Source: CBDBCU01 sp965203435 (GTDB taxonomy: Bacteria; Chloroflexota; Dehalococcoidia; Lucifugimonadales; UBA3495). From it: DNA of 64,000 nucleotides. The stretch covers positions 372,001 through 436,000 of the forward strand of contig CBDBCU010000001.1 in assembly GCA_965203435.1 (NCBI GenBank). The letters are read 5' to 3'. Shown piece after piece: positions 50,525 to 58,767 of this stretch. The notes under the pieces are model-generated. The model did not search any database. It worked only from the letters and a program-made list of their open reading frames with translations, and was not told the DNA's origin. The position numbers were made by a program, and so were the translations under genes. Numbering within the stretch: the first letter of the stretch is position 1; the number at the start of each line of letters is the position of its first letter.

Positions 50525-50971
50525 TTACCTTGGGGCGCGCTGATCTGAATCTTGGGACAGCCGCCGCCCGTTCCGGCGCGATGCCCCGGAAATAAACACG
50601 GCGGCTAAACCGACGATGTTCACGCCAATCACTCCCGCCCCGGCCCAATCGTGGCCCAGGAAAATCAAAACAGCGCCGGCGGTAATAATCATCGTTACCA
50701 CCAGGAAAGCGGCGGCCAGTCCCCAATCCAACCGCCGGGCTTCGCGATGGTCCATGTTATGCCGGTGGGCTACCTGACGCTCAAAGGCCGCCAGCAGTCG
50801 GTCGGCTGAGCCCGGGATAAGTTTCTCATACCGCTCCAAGGTATCCGGATGCGGCAACGGGCCGCTCCAGGCTTCAGCAGTGAGGCTGAACTCAGCTTGA
50901 ACGACATCAGCCGGCCGTGGAGCCGGCTGAATTTCCGGGTTTTGCTGGATTTCCGGCGCGCCCGTTTCCAT
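50525..50971 (-). CDS. DUF2335-type membrane protein
   Basis: 148 residues: a soluble part with WSGPLPHPDTLERYEKLIPG then SADRLLAAFERQVAHRH, the DUF2335 signature, and two membrane helices (AAAFLVVTMIITAGAVLIFL and AGVIGVNIVGLAAVFISGA). The family is small, phage- or defence-associated in some genomes, and of unknown function. It follows a small gene by 9 bases. Confidence 0.85.
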   Translation of the reverse strand: METGAPEIQQNPEIQPAPRPADVVQAEFSLTAEAWSGPLPHPDTLERYEKLIPGSADRLLAAFERQVAHRHNMDHREARRLDWGLAAAFLVVTMIITAGAVLIFLGHDWAGAGVIGVNIVGLAAVFISGASRRNGRRLSQDSDQRAPR

Positions 50972-50980
50972 GCGCTGGCC

Positions 50981-51202
50981 TTACCCGGCCCTTCCTTCCA
51001 TATCCGGCGGCGCCAACTCCCCAAAGGCCGCTTGCAAATCCCGCCCAAGGGCAACCCAATCGGCCCGGAAAGCCGCGGCGTCCGATTCCCAACCGGCCTT
51101 GGCGTAGGGATGAGGGGCAAAGTTGGCGCGAATATCCAGGATTTGCGTCAACCCGGCCATAAAGGGCGACCGGGCTCCTTTGGTTTCGTTGCCGCGTTGC
51201 AT
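50981..51202 (-). CDS. Small hypothetical protein upstream of DUF2335
   Basis: 73 residues, QRGNETKGARSPFMAGLTQI onward with AAAFRADWVALGRDLQAAFG; amphipathic, charged. GACAGGTG precedes the ATG. It begins a two-gene unit with the DUF2335 protein, so a partner is plausible. Confidence 0.6.
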   Translation of the reverse strand: MQRGNETKGARSPFMAGLTQILDIRANFAPHPYAKAGWESDAAAFRADWVALGRDLQAAFGELAPPDMEGRAG

Positions 51203-51246
51203 TGCTGCACCTGTCAGATGGGGATACAGGGTAGTTGCCTGCCCCT

Positions 51247-51252
51247 ATTATA
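51247..51252 (-). promoter_or_regulatory. TATAAT box before the two-gene DUF2335 unit
   Basis: A perfect -10 hexamer on the minus strand 45 bases before the small gene; no convincing -35. Confidence 0.45.
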
Positions 51253-51373
51253 CCCCATCGCGCAAAGGGATGTTTGATGGGTATTTCAAGATTGGCAAGC
51301 CCAAACCCGGAACCTACGCCGCCGGCTGGAGCCGGCGGCGTATTGGCGCAAGTTAATTAGCCGGGATACCGCC

Positions 51374-52561
51374 CTAGCTGCCCTTAGCCGGGAACCAGTC
51401 CTGTTTCCAGGGGAAGTCGCCGTCGGCGTCGTCAAAGGCGGGCAGGCCTTGTTCCACCCGTTCCCGGTAGGGGCTGCTGATGGGTTCGGAGTAGGGATAG
51501 ATGCCGCCCTCGTACACGCTGGAGCCTTCCTTGAAGTGGCGGGCCTGGGCCAGGGTTTCCACGAAGGGCATATTCATATCGTACAGCTGCTCCACCCGCT
51601 TGGGGCGGGGGCCGGCTTTGGAAACATGGCCGAAGAGCTCCCGGCCCATAATCCGCTCGGCCATCCAGACGCAGTCAATGACCTTGTCGATGTCCACGCC
51701 GGTTTCCACGCCCATATCCTCCATCATGTGGAGCAGGTCCTCCGTGGGGGCCATGCCGGTGGCCCGGCCGTTGCCGCAGTAGGGGCAGCCGCCATAGCCG
51801 CCGATAGTGCCGTCCAGTTCCACCGTATCCTCCGGCCCCAGGGCGCGCAGGGCGGCGTAGGCCGAGGCGATTGCCATATTGCGCCCGTTGTGCAGATGCA
51901 GGCGGAAGTGGCGGATTTCCGGCCAGCGTTCCTTGACCCGGGTGATGCTTTCCTCGACCTTGGCCGGAGTGCAGTGGCTCATGGGGTCGCCCATCGAGCA
52001 GCTGACCACCTGGATGCCCACTTCGTCCCACATACTGTGCTGCTTCTCAAAGAGGGTCATCAGGCTGTCCACCGGGAAACCGCCGAGGAAGTTGGAGCCC
52101 CAGCTGGCGTTGCAGCCGATGCCGGCTTCCTTAATGTTCAGTTCCTGGGCCTGGGCGATAATCTGCGGCCAACGCTCCATTTCCTGCATCTGGGAGCGGT
52201 TGGTGTTGCGGCGCACAAAGACATCGCACAGATGGCAGGTCAGGCGGGGATAGGTGTCCCGCTCAATGGTCAAGGGCGGGGAATAGGCCCGGGCGCGCTC
52301 TACGCCCCGGGAGTTCAGGGCCAAGGCGGTGTAGGTTACATCCGGGTTGGGGGTAAAGCGGGTGACGATTTCGTCAATCCGCTCCATCTGCGGCGTCCAC
52401 TTGGGGCTGACGAAGGAACCGACCACGATTTGTTTCAGGCCGGTTTCCGACAGGGCGTCCAGCAGTTCCACCTTGTCGTCCACGGAGATGCTGGCGTCCT
52501 CAATCTGCATCCCCTCGCGCATCCCTTCCTCTTTATAGATTACCTGGGGCCACTCATACAT
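51374..52561 (-). CDS. HMG-CoA lyase-like pyruvate-carboxyltransferase-domain enzyme
   Basis: 395 residues of the DRE-TIM metallolyase group: EGMREGMQIEDASISVDDKV at the start where D/E and metal ligands lie, IGCNASWGSNFLGGFPVD, FRLHLHNGRNMAIASAYAAL with the His-x-His metal ligands, and GGYGGCPYCGNGRATGMAPT with the catalytic-region cysteine. It could be HMG-CoA lyase, homocitrate synthase-type or a related aldolase. The ATG at 52561 is behind GAGGAGG; the 50 codons upstream are promoter DNA. Its promoter forms part of repeat A. Confidence 0.87.
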   Translation of the reverse strand: MYEWPQVIYKEEGMREGMQIEDASISVDDKVELLDALSETGLKQIVVGSFVSPKWTPQMERIDEIVTRFTPNPDVTYTALALNSRGVERARAYSPPLTIERDTYPRLTCHLCDVFVRRNTNRSQMQEMERWPQIIAQAQELNIKEAGIGCNASWGSNFLGGFPVDSLMTLFEKQHSMWDEVGIQVVSCSMGDPMSHCTPAKVEESITRVKERWPEIRHFRLHLHNGRNMAIASAYAALRALGPEDTVELDGTIGGYGGCPYCGNGRATGMAPTEDLLHMMEDMGVETGVDIDKVIDCVWMAERIMGRELFGHVSKAGPRPKRVEQLYDMNMPFVETLAQARHFKEGSSVYEGGIYPYSEPISSPYRERVEQGLPAFDDADGDFPWKQDWFPAKGS

Positions 52562-52660
52562 CGCGGCTGCCTCCTCTCCCTTGCGGGGCGTCGGATCGTT
52601 AGCGGGCCGGGCGGAAGTCCGGCCCGGCCGGGTTGGGACAACGGGTTGCCTATTGGGATG

Positions 52661-52689
52661 ATTGTAGGGTTTGGGGACGGGGTTGTCAA
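52661..52689 (-). promoter_or_regulatory. Promoter of the HMG-CoA-lyase-like gene
   Basis: Minus strand TTGACA (52684-52689), 17-base spacer, TACAAT (52661-52666). The -35 and spacer lie in repeat A; the -10 lies just outside it, so the second copy of A (56151) has lost the -10. Confidence 0.8.
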
Positions 52690-52702
52690 GGAATTGGGCG
52701 GC
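52666..52702. repeat. Direct repeat A, copy 1 (37 bases)
   Basis: AGGGTTTGGGGACGGGGTTG and the next 17 bases are repeated perfectly at 56151-56187. The two copies flank the restriction-modification gene. Confidence 0.95.
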
Positions 52703-52723
52703 GGCCGCCATAACCCCGCCGGG

Positions 52724-55700
52724 CTAGCCGTTCAACAGTTCCCGCACCCTTTCCTCAATGGCTTGGGCCGTAGGGCTGGCCGGCTGCCATTCGTTGCGGA
52801 GCTGAGCCCGGACTTTAGCCGAAGTCAGCGGCCTGTTTTCCATAGCCGCCAATCCCTCAATAACCGCCGCCGCTTCCTCCGCCGCCCTTTTCCCCAAGGA
52901 CGCCAAGGCAGCGTGCTGGGCTTCCGCAGGGTCAAACGCCGGGATGGGAAGTTTCCACGGATGCTTGTGCAGGTCCCTTTCGCCCAGTTGACCTTTAGCC
53001 TGGAAAGGAGCTACCGCCTTTTCCAGCGTTATGCTGTTGATGATTGCCAGCAGGTAGTAAGCCTCCTCCAGATCTCGGCAAGTAACCTGGTGCAACTTGG
53101 TGTCCAAGATTCCTTTGGCGTCGGTGATTATCGCCGCGTTAGGCCGGCCGCTGGTGGTATAAGCAATCCTGACCGGCCGGTCGCCGGGGTCGCGCAAGTA
53201 CCCCAACTGGTTAGTGAGGAGACGGTTGTAGTCCAGACGCTGGTACAAGGATTTAGAATCGTTGGCTTTTTTATTGGCGTTCCACAAAGCGGCCATCTTG
53301 AGCCAGCGGTTTTGCATCCGCTCCTCCAGTTCCTCTACCGCCACTTCGCAAGCATTATGGCGAACCCTACCGGTCTTGGGGTTGACCGGGCACAGACTGT
53401 GCGCCAAGGGCAGCGTCATTGTTGCCTTGTCCACCGGCAGGACGGCGGTCTGCGGGGCCAGGACTACATAGGGGGCCAGGCTTTCCCCCAAGTAGATGTC
53501 AAAGAGGTTGTTCTCGTGAACCGGCATCCCGGCCAAGGAACGAACATCATACTGCTTCTTGTCGCCTCGGGTGACCCGGGGAAAGGTCAGCACGGTATTG
53601 GGTACAGCCATCAGCGTGGCATTGGGCTGAGTGGCAACAAAGAACAGACGGCGGTCAACGATGGTCGGACCTTGATTCGCTACAGCAGCATAACCGGAGC
53701 GGTAGCTACCGTCGTCGTGTTGCAGGGTTTCGAGTTGACGGGTAACTTTTGGCGTGTTGGTAGGTCCCCGCCACATTTCCACTTGCCCCGGGGCCAACGC
53801 CTTGCCTTTAGTCGCTTGTTCCTTGGCGGCGGAGCTTTTCCCCTTGGATTGGGCAAAGACAACCGAACTGGGTACTGGAAAGAAAGAGTTGGGTGACAAG
53901 TTGTCCAAGTCCCAAGGCGTTTTGGCGTGGAAGTCCACGCTGATGGCGCACTTATTGTCCCGGTTTTTGGCTTCCCAATAGCCGCCGCGCCATTTCAAAT
54001 GCTGCCCGGAGCGGAGGACGCTGTGCGGCAATACCATCCCGATTTTGCCCTCGGCTTTCAGGTAAAGGTCGGTGGTACGGCAGAAAAACAGCGTAGCCAC
54101 ATCCTGATGGGGGGCTTGATTGCCGCCGGCCCAAATGCCGTAGGTCTCCTCGCTCAGTTTCCGCAGCTCCTCGCGGATGATGTCCGCGCTGTTGCTGTAG
54201 GTCAGCCAGGGCGGGTTGCTGACGATGACGTCCACTTTCTCAGCGGCGATAACCGCCGGGCGCACCATATTCCGCAGGTAGTAAGCCCAGATATGATTGC
54301 GGTCGGCGGCGTACAGTTTCCGCATCTGCGCGGCGGTTTTCCGAAGGGTATCCCGCTCCGAACCGGCGGCTATCTGGTGGCGGTCGAACACCCGTTCCGG
54401 GTCGGCTTGGCGGTCGAGGGCCTGGGCCAAGTCCAGCATCAGCAGGTCGAACTTGTCCGGCTGGCGGGCCAGGGACATGGGTATCTGAAACTCCACCGGG
54501 CCGGCTTCCCCCGGCAAACGCTCGGTGGTTTGCAGGGTTATGTAGCCGTGGCAGTCCAGGTTGTTGTGGTCATAGCGCAGTTGCAGGGAATCGCCCAGGT
54601 AGATGGGCGGGGCAATGTCCGCCGGCGGCCGGTCGGAGGCCCGGGCGGCGCTGATAATCTGGTGGCTGTTCAGAACCCAGGTGGCTTTGGCTAACTGGAC
54701 GGCGACCGGGTGCAGGTCAATACCGATGATGTTCTGCTGCAATTTCGCCAAGGTGTCGCTGGGGTGCTGGCCGGCTTGGGCGGCAAGGATGTTCTGGGCC
54801 AGGCTTTCGATAAAAGTGCCGGAGCCGCAAGCCGGATCCAGGGCCACGGTAGCGGCCGGGTCGGCAATCAGTTCGTCCACCAGGGCTTGGGTCAGCCAGC
54901 GGGGGGTGTAGTATTCCCCCATCCGGCGGCGCTCCTCGGGGCTGATGGTGTTCTGGTATAGCGTGGCGGCCAGTTCATCGGCCCGCTGCGTCCAGTCAAA
55001 CTGGGCCACTTTGCGGGCCATAGCCCGGAGGTGGGCGCTTTCCCCGATTTCGGCCGGCCACTGAAAGAGGTCGGATTCGATGACGCCTTTCAGTCCGGTA
55101 TGGCGGTTCAGGGTAGCGCCATTGAGCAGGGCGGCCGGGTCGTTTTCCGCTTCGTGGACGGTGTCGATGCCGAAGTGGGCTTGCAGGATCAGGGCCACCA
55201 AGGTGGTCAAGTAAGTGTGGCGGATATAGAGCCAGTCGGCGGTTTCCGGGTCGCCGGTGGAATTCTGGCCCAAGGCGACCTGCAACAGTTCCTGCCAGAG
55301 TTTCCGCTTGACAGCCACGGCGGGCTGTTCCCGATGGCGGTCGTGGGCGTCTTTGAGCAAAGCGGTGGCCTGCCGGAACAGGTCGCTGGCAATGCCCAAG
55401 TGCCGGGTCAAGGTAGCGGTGGTGGGGAGGATGTTTTCGGCGGCGGTGTCGATGATGGCGTTAAGATATTCCCGCAGCCGGGGGCCTTGTCCCGCCCGGT
55501 CAAAGACCTGCATCGCATTGGGGGCCAGGGGCAGGATGTGGTCGCCGATATTGCGCTTGAGGTAGTGGCGGCCGTCGGTAAGGATGCCGTTCTGGATGCC
55601 CCAGCCGGATTGCACCGCCGCCAGCAGATAGTTGTCCAGTTGGGCGGTATAGGCCGGGTCGATGCGGCCGTTAATTAGGATGTTGCCCTTGAACTCGACA

Positions 55701-55933
55701 TAGGTGTTGCGGACGCGGAGGTCGACGCGCCTGATGCTGTCGCTGCCCGGCGGCGTTTCGGCCTCGCTTTCGCTCTCGTCGGCGATAATGCCGGTACGCA
55801 GGATAAAATCCCGGAAAGCCAAGCGGATGTTTTCCTCCGGCTCGCCGCTGTTATGGCGCACCAGCAGCTTGTCGAGGTATTCGACAGCGACTTCGTTATG
55901 CTGGTCAAGGGCGGGCTGGAGCGGAGCCTGCAT
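52724..55933 (-). CDS. Single-chain restriction-modification enzyme (type IIG-like)
   Basis: 1069 residues. The N-terminal nuclease has a PD-(D/E)xK-like site: aspartate 71 then glutamate 80 and lysine 82 in DLRVRNTYVEFKG. The methyltransferase part has motif I DPACGSGTFIESLAQ near 364-378 and motif IV NPPW near 571, indicating adenine-N6 methylation. MGEYYTPRWLTQALVDELIA before it is typical of Eco57I/BREX-like enzymes. The C-terminal roughly 350 residues should hold the target-recognition region. No separate specificity, helicase or BREX genes are near, so it is probably self-contained. AAGGA precedes the ATG. Confidence 0.9.
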   Translation of the reverse strand: MQAPLQPALDQHNEVAVEYLDKLLVRHNSGEPEENIRLAFRDFILRTGIIADESESEAETPPGSDSIRRVDLRVRNTYVEFKGNILINGRIDPAYTAQLDNYLLAAVQSGWGIQNGILTDGRHYLKRNIGDHILPLAPNAMQVFDRAGQGPRLREYLNAIIDTAAENILPTTATLTRHLGIASDLFRQATALLKDAHDRHREQPAVAVKRKLWQELLQVALGQNSTGDPETADWLYIRHTYLTTLVALILQAHFGIDTVHEAENDPAALLNGATLNRHTGLKGVIESDLFQWPAEIGESAHLRAMARKVAQFDWTQRADELAATLYQNTISPEERRRMGEYYTPRWLTQALVDELIADPAATVALDPACGSGTFIESLAQNILAAQAGQHPSDTLAKLQQNIIGIDLHPVAVQLAKATWVLNSHQIISAARASDRPPADIAPPIYLGDSLQLRYDHNNLDCHGYITLQTTERLPGEAGPVEFQIPMSLARQPDKFDLLMLDLAQALDRQADPERVFDRHQIAAGSERDTLRKTAAQMRKLYAADRNHIWAYYLRNMVRPAVIAAEKVDVIVSNPPWLTYSNSADIIREELRKLSEETYGIWAGGNQAPHQDVATLFFCRTTDLYLKAEGKIGMVLPHSVLRSGQHLKWRGGYWEAKNRDNKCAISVDFHAKTPWDLDNLSPNSFFPVPSSVVFAQSKGKSSAAKEQATKGKALAPGQVEMWRGPTNTPKVTRQLETLQHDDGSYRSGYAAVANQGPTIVDRRLFFVATQPNATLMAVPNTVLTFPRVTRGDKKQYDVRSLAGMPVHENNLFDIYLGESLAPYVVLAPQTAVLPVDKATMTLPLAHSLCPVNPKTGRVRHNACEVAVEELEERMQNRWLKMAALWNANKKANDSKSLYQRLDYNRLLTNQLGYLRDPGDRPVRIAYTTSGRPNAAIITDAKGILDTKLHQVTCRDLEEAYYLLAIINSITLEKAVAPFQAKGQLGERDLHKHPWKLPIPAFDPAEAQHAALASLGKRAAEEAAAVIEGLAAMENRPLTSAKVRAQLRNEWQPASPTAQAIEERVRELLNG

Positions 55934-55965
55934 ATCGGTATCCTTGCGGGATGATGGGCTACGCT

Positions 55966-55995
55966 ATGATAACCCGTCCGCTATAAGGCCGTCAA
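55966..55995 (-). promoter_or_regulatory. Promoter of the restriction-modification gene
   Basis: Minus strand TTGACG (55990-55995), 18-base spacer, TATCAT (55966-55971). No controller-protein gene or C-box is seen. Confidence 0.55.
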
Positions 55996-56071
55996 CGGGC
56001 GGCTGTCAGCAGATTATTCCGGTTCCATCGCCGCCAGTTTTGCCGCTCCTTCGTTGCCGCCCCGGCTTATT

Positions 56072-56150
56072 CCCCCTTGCCGCCATTCATTCCAGGGCAT
56101 AAGATAATCGCAGCCACACCGGGCAGGAGGGCGTTATGCCTACGGCGGAA
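56072..56150 (+). repeat. Repeat B, copy 1: vestigial hydrolase 5' end
   Basis: 79 bases aligning without gaps to 57815-57893, 16 mismatches by my count. It includes a promoter like the one before the hydrolase gene (TTGCCG, 17 bases, TAAGAT), a GGCAGGAGGGC ribosome site, and ATG CCT ACG GCG GAA, the first five codons of the hydrolase. It ends abruptly at repeat A copy 2. The 495 bases 55934-56428 hold this, repeat A copy 2 and a small mobile element, and no gene. Confidence 0.85.
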
Positions 56151-56187
56151 AGGGTTTGGGGACGGGGTTGTCAAGGAATTGGGCGGC
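56151..56187. repeat. Direct repeat A, copy 2 (37 bases)
   Basis: Identical to 52666-52702. It begins at the exact end of repeat B copy 1 and its last bases overlap the left target duplication of the small element. Confidence 0.95.
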
Positions 56188-56193
56188 TAGCAC

Positions 56194-56417
56194 AGGGCAA
56201 TTGCATATTAAACTTTGGGCATAATCTACATTGCATTTTGTGATATTACCCGGCAAGGGATTCCTCGAATGGACGGGAATCGGGCGGATTGAGCGCAATT
56301 TTTCCCTGGATAAGCCGTGTTTTCCAGCCGCGAGTTCCCTTTGCGGAGAATTCAGTCTGCGAAAAATCCTTGAAAGCCGAGCAGACCGAATTTTACGAAT
56401 TAAAATGCAATTGCCCT
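56194..56417. mobile_element. 224 bp MITE-like element with 12 bp target duplication
   Basis: The terminal inverted repeats AGGGCAATTGCATATTAA (56194-56211) and TTAAAATGCAATTGCCCT (56400-56417) match at 17 of 18 positions. The element is flanked by a perfect direct repeat GGCGGCTAGCAC at 56182-56193 and 56418-56429, as expected of a target-site duplication. The inside has no gene and is AT-richer than the surroundings. A further copy of the terminal sequence lies at 57802-57817, beyond the neighbouring gene. Confidence 0.88.
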
Positions 56418-56428
56418 GGCGGCTAGCA

Positions 56429-57709
56429 CTACCAAACAGGTTGGGGTTGGGGATTACCGAATATCCAGTTGGCGATGCCTTTCAGCCATTCCCAAAACGA
56501 GATGGCGGCCTGCTTGGTGTGCTGCCAAGCAGTAGATGCTACGTGGACAGTCCCTTGGGCTGCGGTTTTGACGGCTTTGATGGCGGTCTGTCCGAGGGGA
56601 TGCCGCATCGCTATCTCAACGGCTTTAGGAATACCGTAAGTCGCGGCAATTTCGCAGAGATCAGCGGCTATGCCCGGCCCCATTACCGTAACGGCGACGC
56701 TCGACGCCAAAGCCAAGATAGCGGAAGCCAGAACTACAGACAGGCCGGCTTTTAGCAAACCCGGCACCAACTCGTTCAGCTTGTTCTGTTTCACCGCTTC
56801 GTAGACGGCTTTGCCGAGAGCCGGCAAAGCTATTAAAAGCAACACTCCGTTCTTGAACATGGCCGCGGAGGCGATCAGCCGGCCGGCAGTCTCACTTAGC
56901 AGTTTGACAATACCGCTTTTCCAAGTAACGGCCAATTCAGCCAACGCCAAGCCCCCACTGAGAACTTTAGGAACGTCCCAAGACGACATCTTGTAGAAGG
57001 TATCCTTGGAAATCAAAAAATACCGCTCTACCGCTTGGGCAGCGCGGTGGTAGATTTCCTGATCCCAAGTTACGAATGGCAGACCGCGAGGGGTAACGCT
57101 GTCTTTGAGCAAGCCTTTAGCGGTTCCGCTAAGTTCCTGCAATATGCTGTCGTTGGGCGCGGCGTTCCGGGCGGCTTGGAAGGCCCCTAGAATGGTATGG
57201 CTGCCATCGAACTGCCGGTGCAAACTGCCGCCAATCCCGGTAGCGTTATACACGCTATCCATCGCTTTGTCGTAAATGGTGGGCGCGCCGGCGGTCAACT
57301 TGGAAATCCAGCCGTTAAGCTCTTGGCCCAAGCCCTGGCCTAAGGCTACCTGCCCGATTACGTACGCCGGTTCCGTCTCGTCAACGGCTTTTTGGTTTGG
57401 CGTAAGGATGCGAGGGGTCCGGGGCAAACTGGGGTCAAGGCGCTCCTGCGCTTTCCTGATAGCGGCGTTACAGGCGGCAAAGCGACTCTCGAAGTCTTTG
57501 CCCCACCACACCTTGACGGATGGTTTCTGCCGCTCCACGACCTCGGCCCGGTAGCGGCCGGTTTGGTCGTCCTTGCGTACGGACAGGTGGAAATCCTCCA
57601 AATCGCGCATATACGCTTCCGTCGAACGGCGATGGCGGTCAGGTATCCAGATGTTGGGAGGCGCACTTTCCTCCAAGCTCAGAAGTCGCCTCTCCACGGA
57701 GGTAAGCAT
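56429..57709 (-). CDS. Unknown membrane protein in variable locus (Y)
   Basis: 426 residues, family not recognised. Residues 1-110 are charged and soluble. Residues 115-235 form a domain with GGSLHRQFDGSHTILGAFQA (histidines 164 and 171, aspartate 168), SGTAKGLLKDSVTPRGLPFV and TWDQEIYHRAAQAVERYF. Two strong hydrophobic stretches follow (about 280-303 and 316-346), then an amphipathic C-terminal tail rich in tryptophan. AGGAG precedes the ATG by 9-10 bases, with a near-consensus promoter. The soluble-sensor-plus-membrane layout and its place beside a restriction-modification gene in a variable locus would suit a membrane-acting defence effector, but this is inference. Confidence 0.82.
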   Translation of the reverse strand: MLTSVERRLLSLEESAPPNIWIPDRHRRSTEAYMRDLEDFHLSVRKDDQTGRYRAEVVERQKPSVKVWWGKDFESRFAACNAAIRKAQERLDPSLPRTPRILTPNQKAVDETEPAYVIGQVALGQGLGQELNGWISKLTAGAPTIYDKAMDSVYNATGIGGSLHRQFDGSHTILGAFQAARNAAPNDSILQELSGTAKGLLKDSVTPRGLPFVTWDQEIYHRAAQAVERYFLISKDTFYKMSSWDVPKVLSGGLALAELAVTWKSGIVKLLSETAGRLIASAAMFKNGVLLLIALPALGKAVYEAVKQNKLNELVPGLLKAGLSVVLASAILALASSVAVTVMGPGIAADLCEIAATYGIPKAVEIAMRHPLGQTAIKAVKTAAQGTVHVASTAWQHTKQAAISFWEWLKGIANWIFGNPQPQPVW

Positions 57710-57746
57710 ATTTACCAGCTCCTAACGTCCTGTGCTAGATGATTTG

Positions 57747-57775
57747 ATTATGGACCATCTTTACCTCTATGTCAA
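57747..57775 (-). promoter_or_regulatory. Near-consensus promoter of gene Y
   Basis: Minus strand TTGACA (57770-57775), 17-base spacer, CATAAT (57747-57752). A second TTGACA lies 9 bases upstream, giving a TTGACATTG repeat that could be an operator. It shares CTGTTGACA with the DUF262 promoter region. Confidence 0.8.
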
Positions 57776-57801
57776 CAATGTCAACAGATCTCTGCAATAG
57801 G

Positions 57802-57817
57802 TATATGCAATTGCCCC
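57802..57817. repeat. Outlying copy of the MITE terminal repeat
   Basis: TATATGCAATTGCCCC; its complement shares 14 consecutive bases, GGGCAATTGCATAT, with the left end of the element at 56194. Together they bracket gene Y as an inverted pair. Confidence 0.8.
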
Positions 57818-57893
57818 CCTTGCCACCGCCCGTCCCAAGGCATAATATAGACCCAGCCTAACCGGGCAGGAGGGCACTATGCCGACGGCGGAA
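57815..57893 (+). promoter_or_regulatory. Repeat B, copy 2: hydrolase promoter and 5' end
   Basis: TTGCCA (57820-57825), 17-base spacer, TAATAT (57843-57848), then CAGGAGGG and the ATG of the hydrolase gene. This is the functional counterpart of the vestige at 56072. Confidence 0.7.
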
Positions 57894-58697
57894 ATCAACG
57901 GCTTTGAGATGTATTACGAGGTGCGCGGTACTGCCGGGCCGGCCCTGGCGCTGATTCACGGCGGCCTGGGCGGCGGCGAGGGTTGCGCGCCAATGCTGTC
58001 CTTTCATGGGTTTGCCCTGTCTCCGATGTTTCAGGTTATTGCCTACGACCGCCGGGCCGCCGGCCGTTCCGCTACCCCGGCCGAGGGCTATTCCATCGCC
58101 AACTACGCCGCCGATTTGCGCGCCCTGCTGGAGCATTTGCAGGTTGACCGGGCCTATATCCTGGGTTCCTCGGCCGGCGGCCCCATTGCCCTCCAGTTTG
58201 CCCTGGAATATCCGCAACTAACCCGCGCCCTGCTGCTGATTAACACGATGACTTATGTTCAGGAATCGGAGCGGGCGGTGCGGCAGCGGGAACTGACCCT
58301 TATCCGGCAAGCCGAGGCCGCCGCCGGCCGGGAGGCGGCCGTGGAAGCCGGCCTCAACGCCCGTTGGCCCGGCCTGAAAGAAAGCAAGCCGGAGCAGTTT
58401 GACAAGCTGCGCGCCATCAACCTGGAGCAGTATGACGGCATCGTCAAAACCATCCAAAGTTACCTCGATATTGGCGATGCTCTGGAATCCCGCCTGGCGG
58501 AATTGAAAATGCCCACGCTGATTGTCCACGGCGATGCCGACAGCCGGATTAGTGTGGACTGCGGCCGCCAGCTGCATCGCGGCATTGCCGGTTCCAACCT
58601 GCACATCCTCCCCGGCGCGGAACACGGCTTGCTGACCAATGAAGCGGCCCGAACCCGGCGCGTGATAATGGACTTTCTGGCCCAGGTTGCGGCTTAG
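57879..58697 (+). CDS. Alpha/beta hydrolase
   Basis: 272 residues: LALIHGGLGGGEG oxyanion region near residue 30, YDRRAAGRSATP, nucleophile elbow GSSAGGP (serine near 99), catalytic aspartate in VHGDADSRISVD and histidine in LPGAEHGLLTNEA. The substrate is open (esterase, lactonase or ring-cleavage hydrolase). GGCAGGAGGG lies 6 bases before the ATG. The first five codons and the promoter are duplicated at 56072-56150. Confidence 0.92.
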   Translation: MPTAEINGFEMYYEVRGTAGPALALIHGGLGGGEGCAPMLSFHGFALSPMFQVIAYDRRAAGRSATPAEGYSIANYAADLRALLEHLQVDRAYILGSSAGGPIALQFALEYPQLTRALLLINTMTYVQESERAVRQRELTLIRQAEAAAGREAAVEAGLNARWPGLKESKPEQFDKLRAINLEQYDGIVKTIQSYLDIGDALESRLAELKMPTLIVHGDADSRISVDCGRQLHRGIAGSNLHILPGAEHGLLTNEAARTRRVIMDFLAQVAA

Positions 58698-58731
58698 CGG
58701 CCGCTCCGGGTTCGTTCTGTTGCGGCTTGCT

Positions 58732-58759
58732 CGTCCTTCAACAAGTTCAGGATGAGCGG
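58732..58759. repeat. Dispersed repeat R1 copy
   Basis: CGTCCTTCAACAAGTTCAGG then ATGAGCGG between the hydrolase and the membrane protein; its end supplies the ribosome site of the next gene (GGGGGGAA). Confidence 0.85.
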
Positions 58760-58767
58760 GGGGAATA

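Noticed and set aside
52724..55933. BREX pglX identity for the methyltransferase-nuclease gene
   Set aside because: The N-terminal PD-(D/E)xK-like site and absence of brxA/B/C/L and pglZ argue for a stand-alone type IIG-like enzyme.
56136..56246. Short frame starting at the vestigial hydrolase ATG
   Set aside because: Only the first five codons match the hydrolase; the rest reads through repeat A and the mobile element, so it is a duplication remnant and not a gene.
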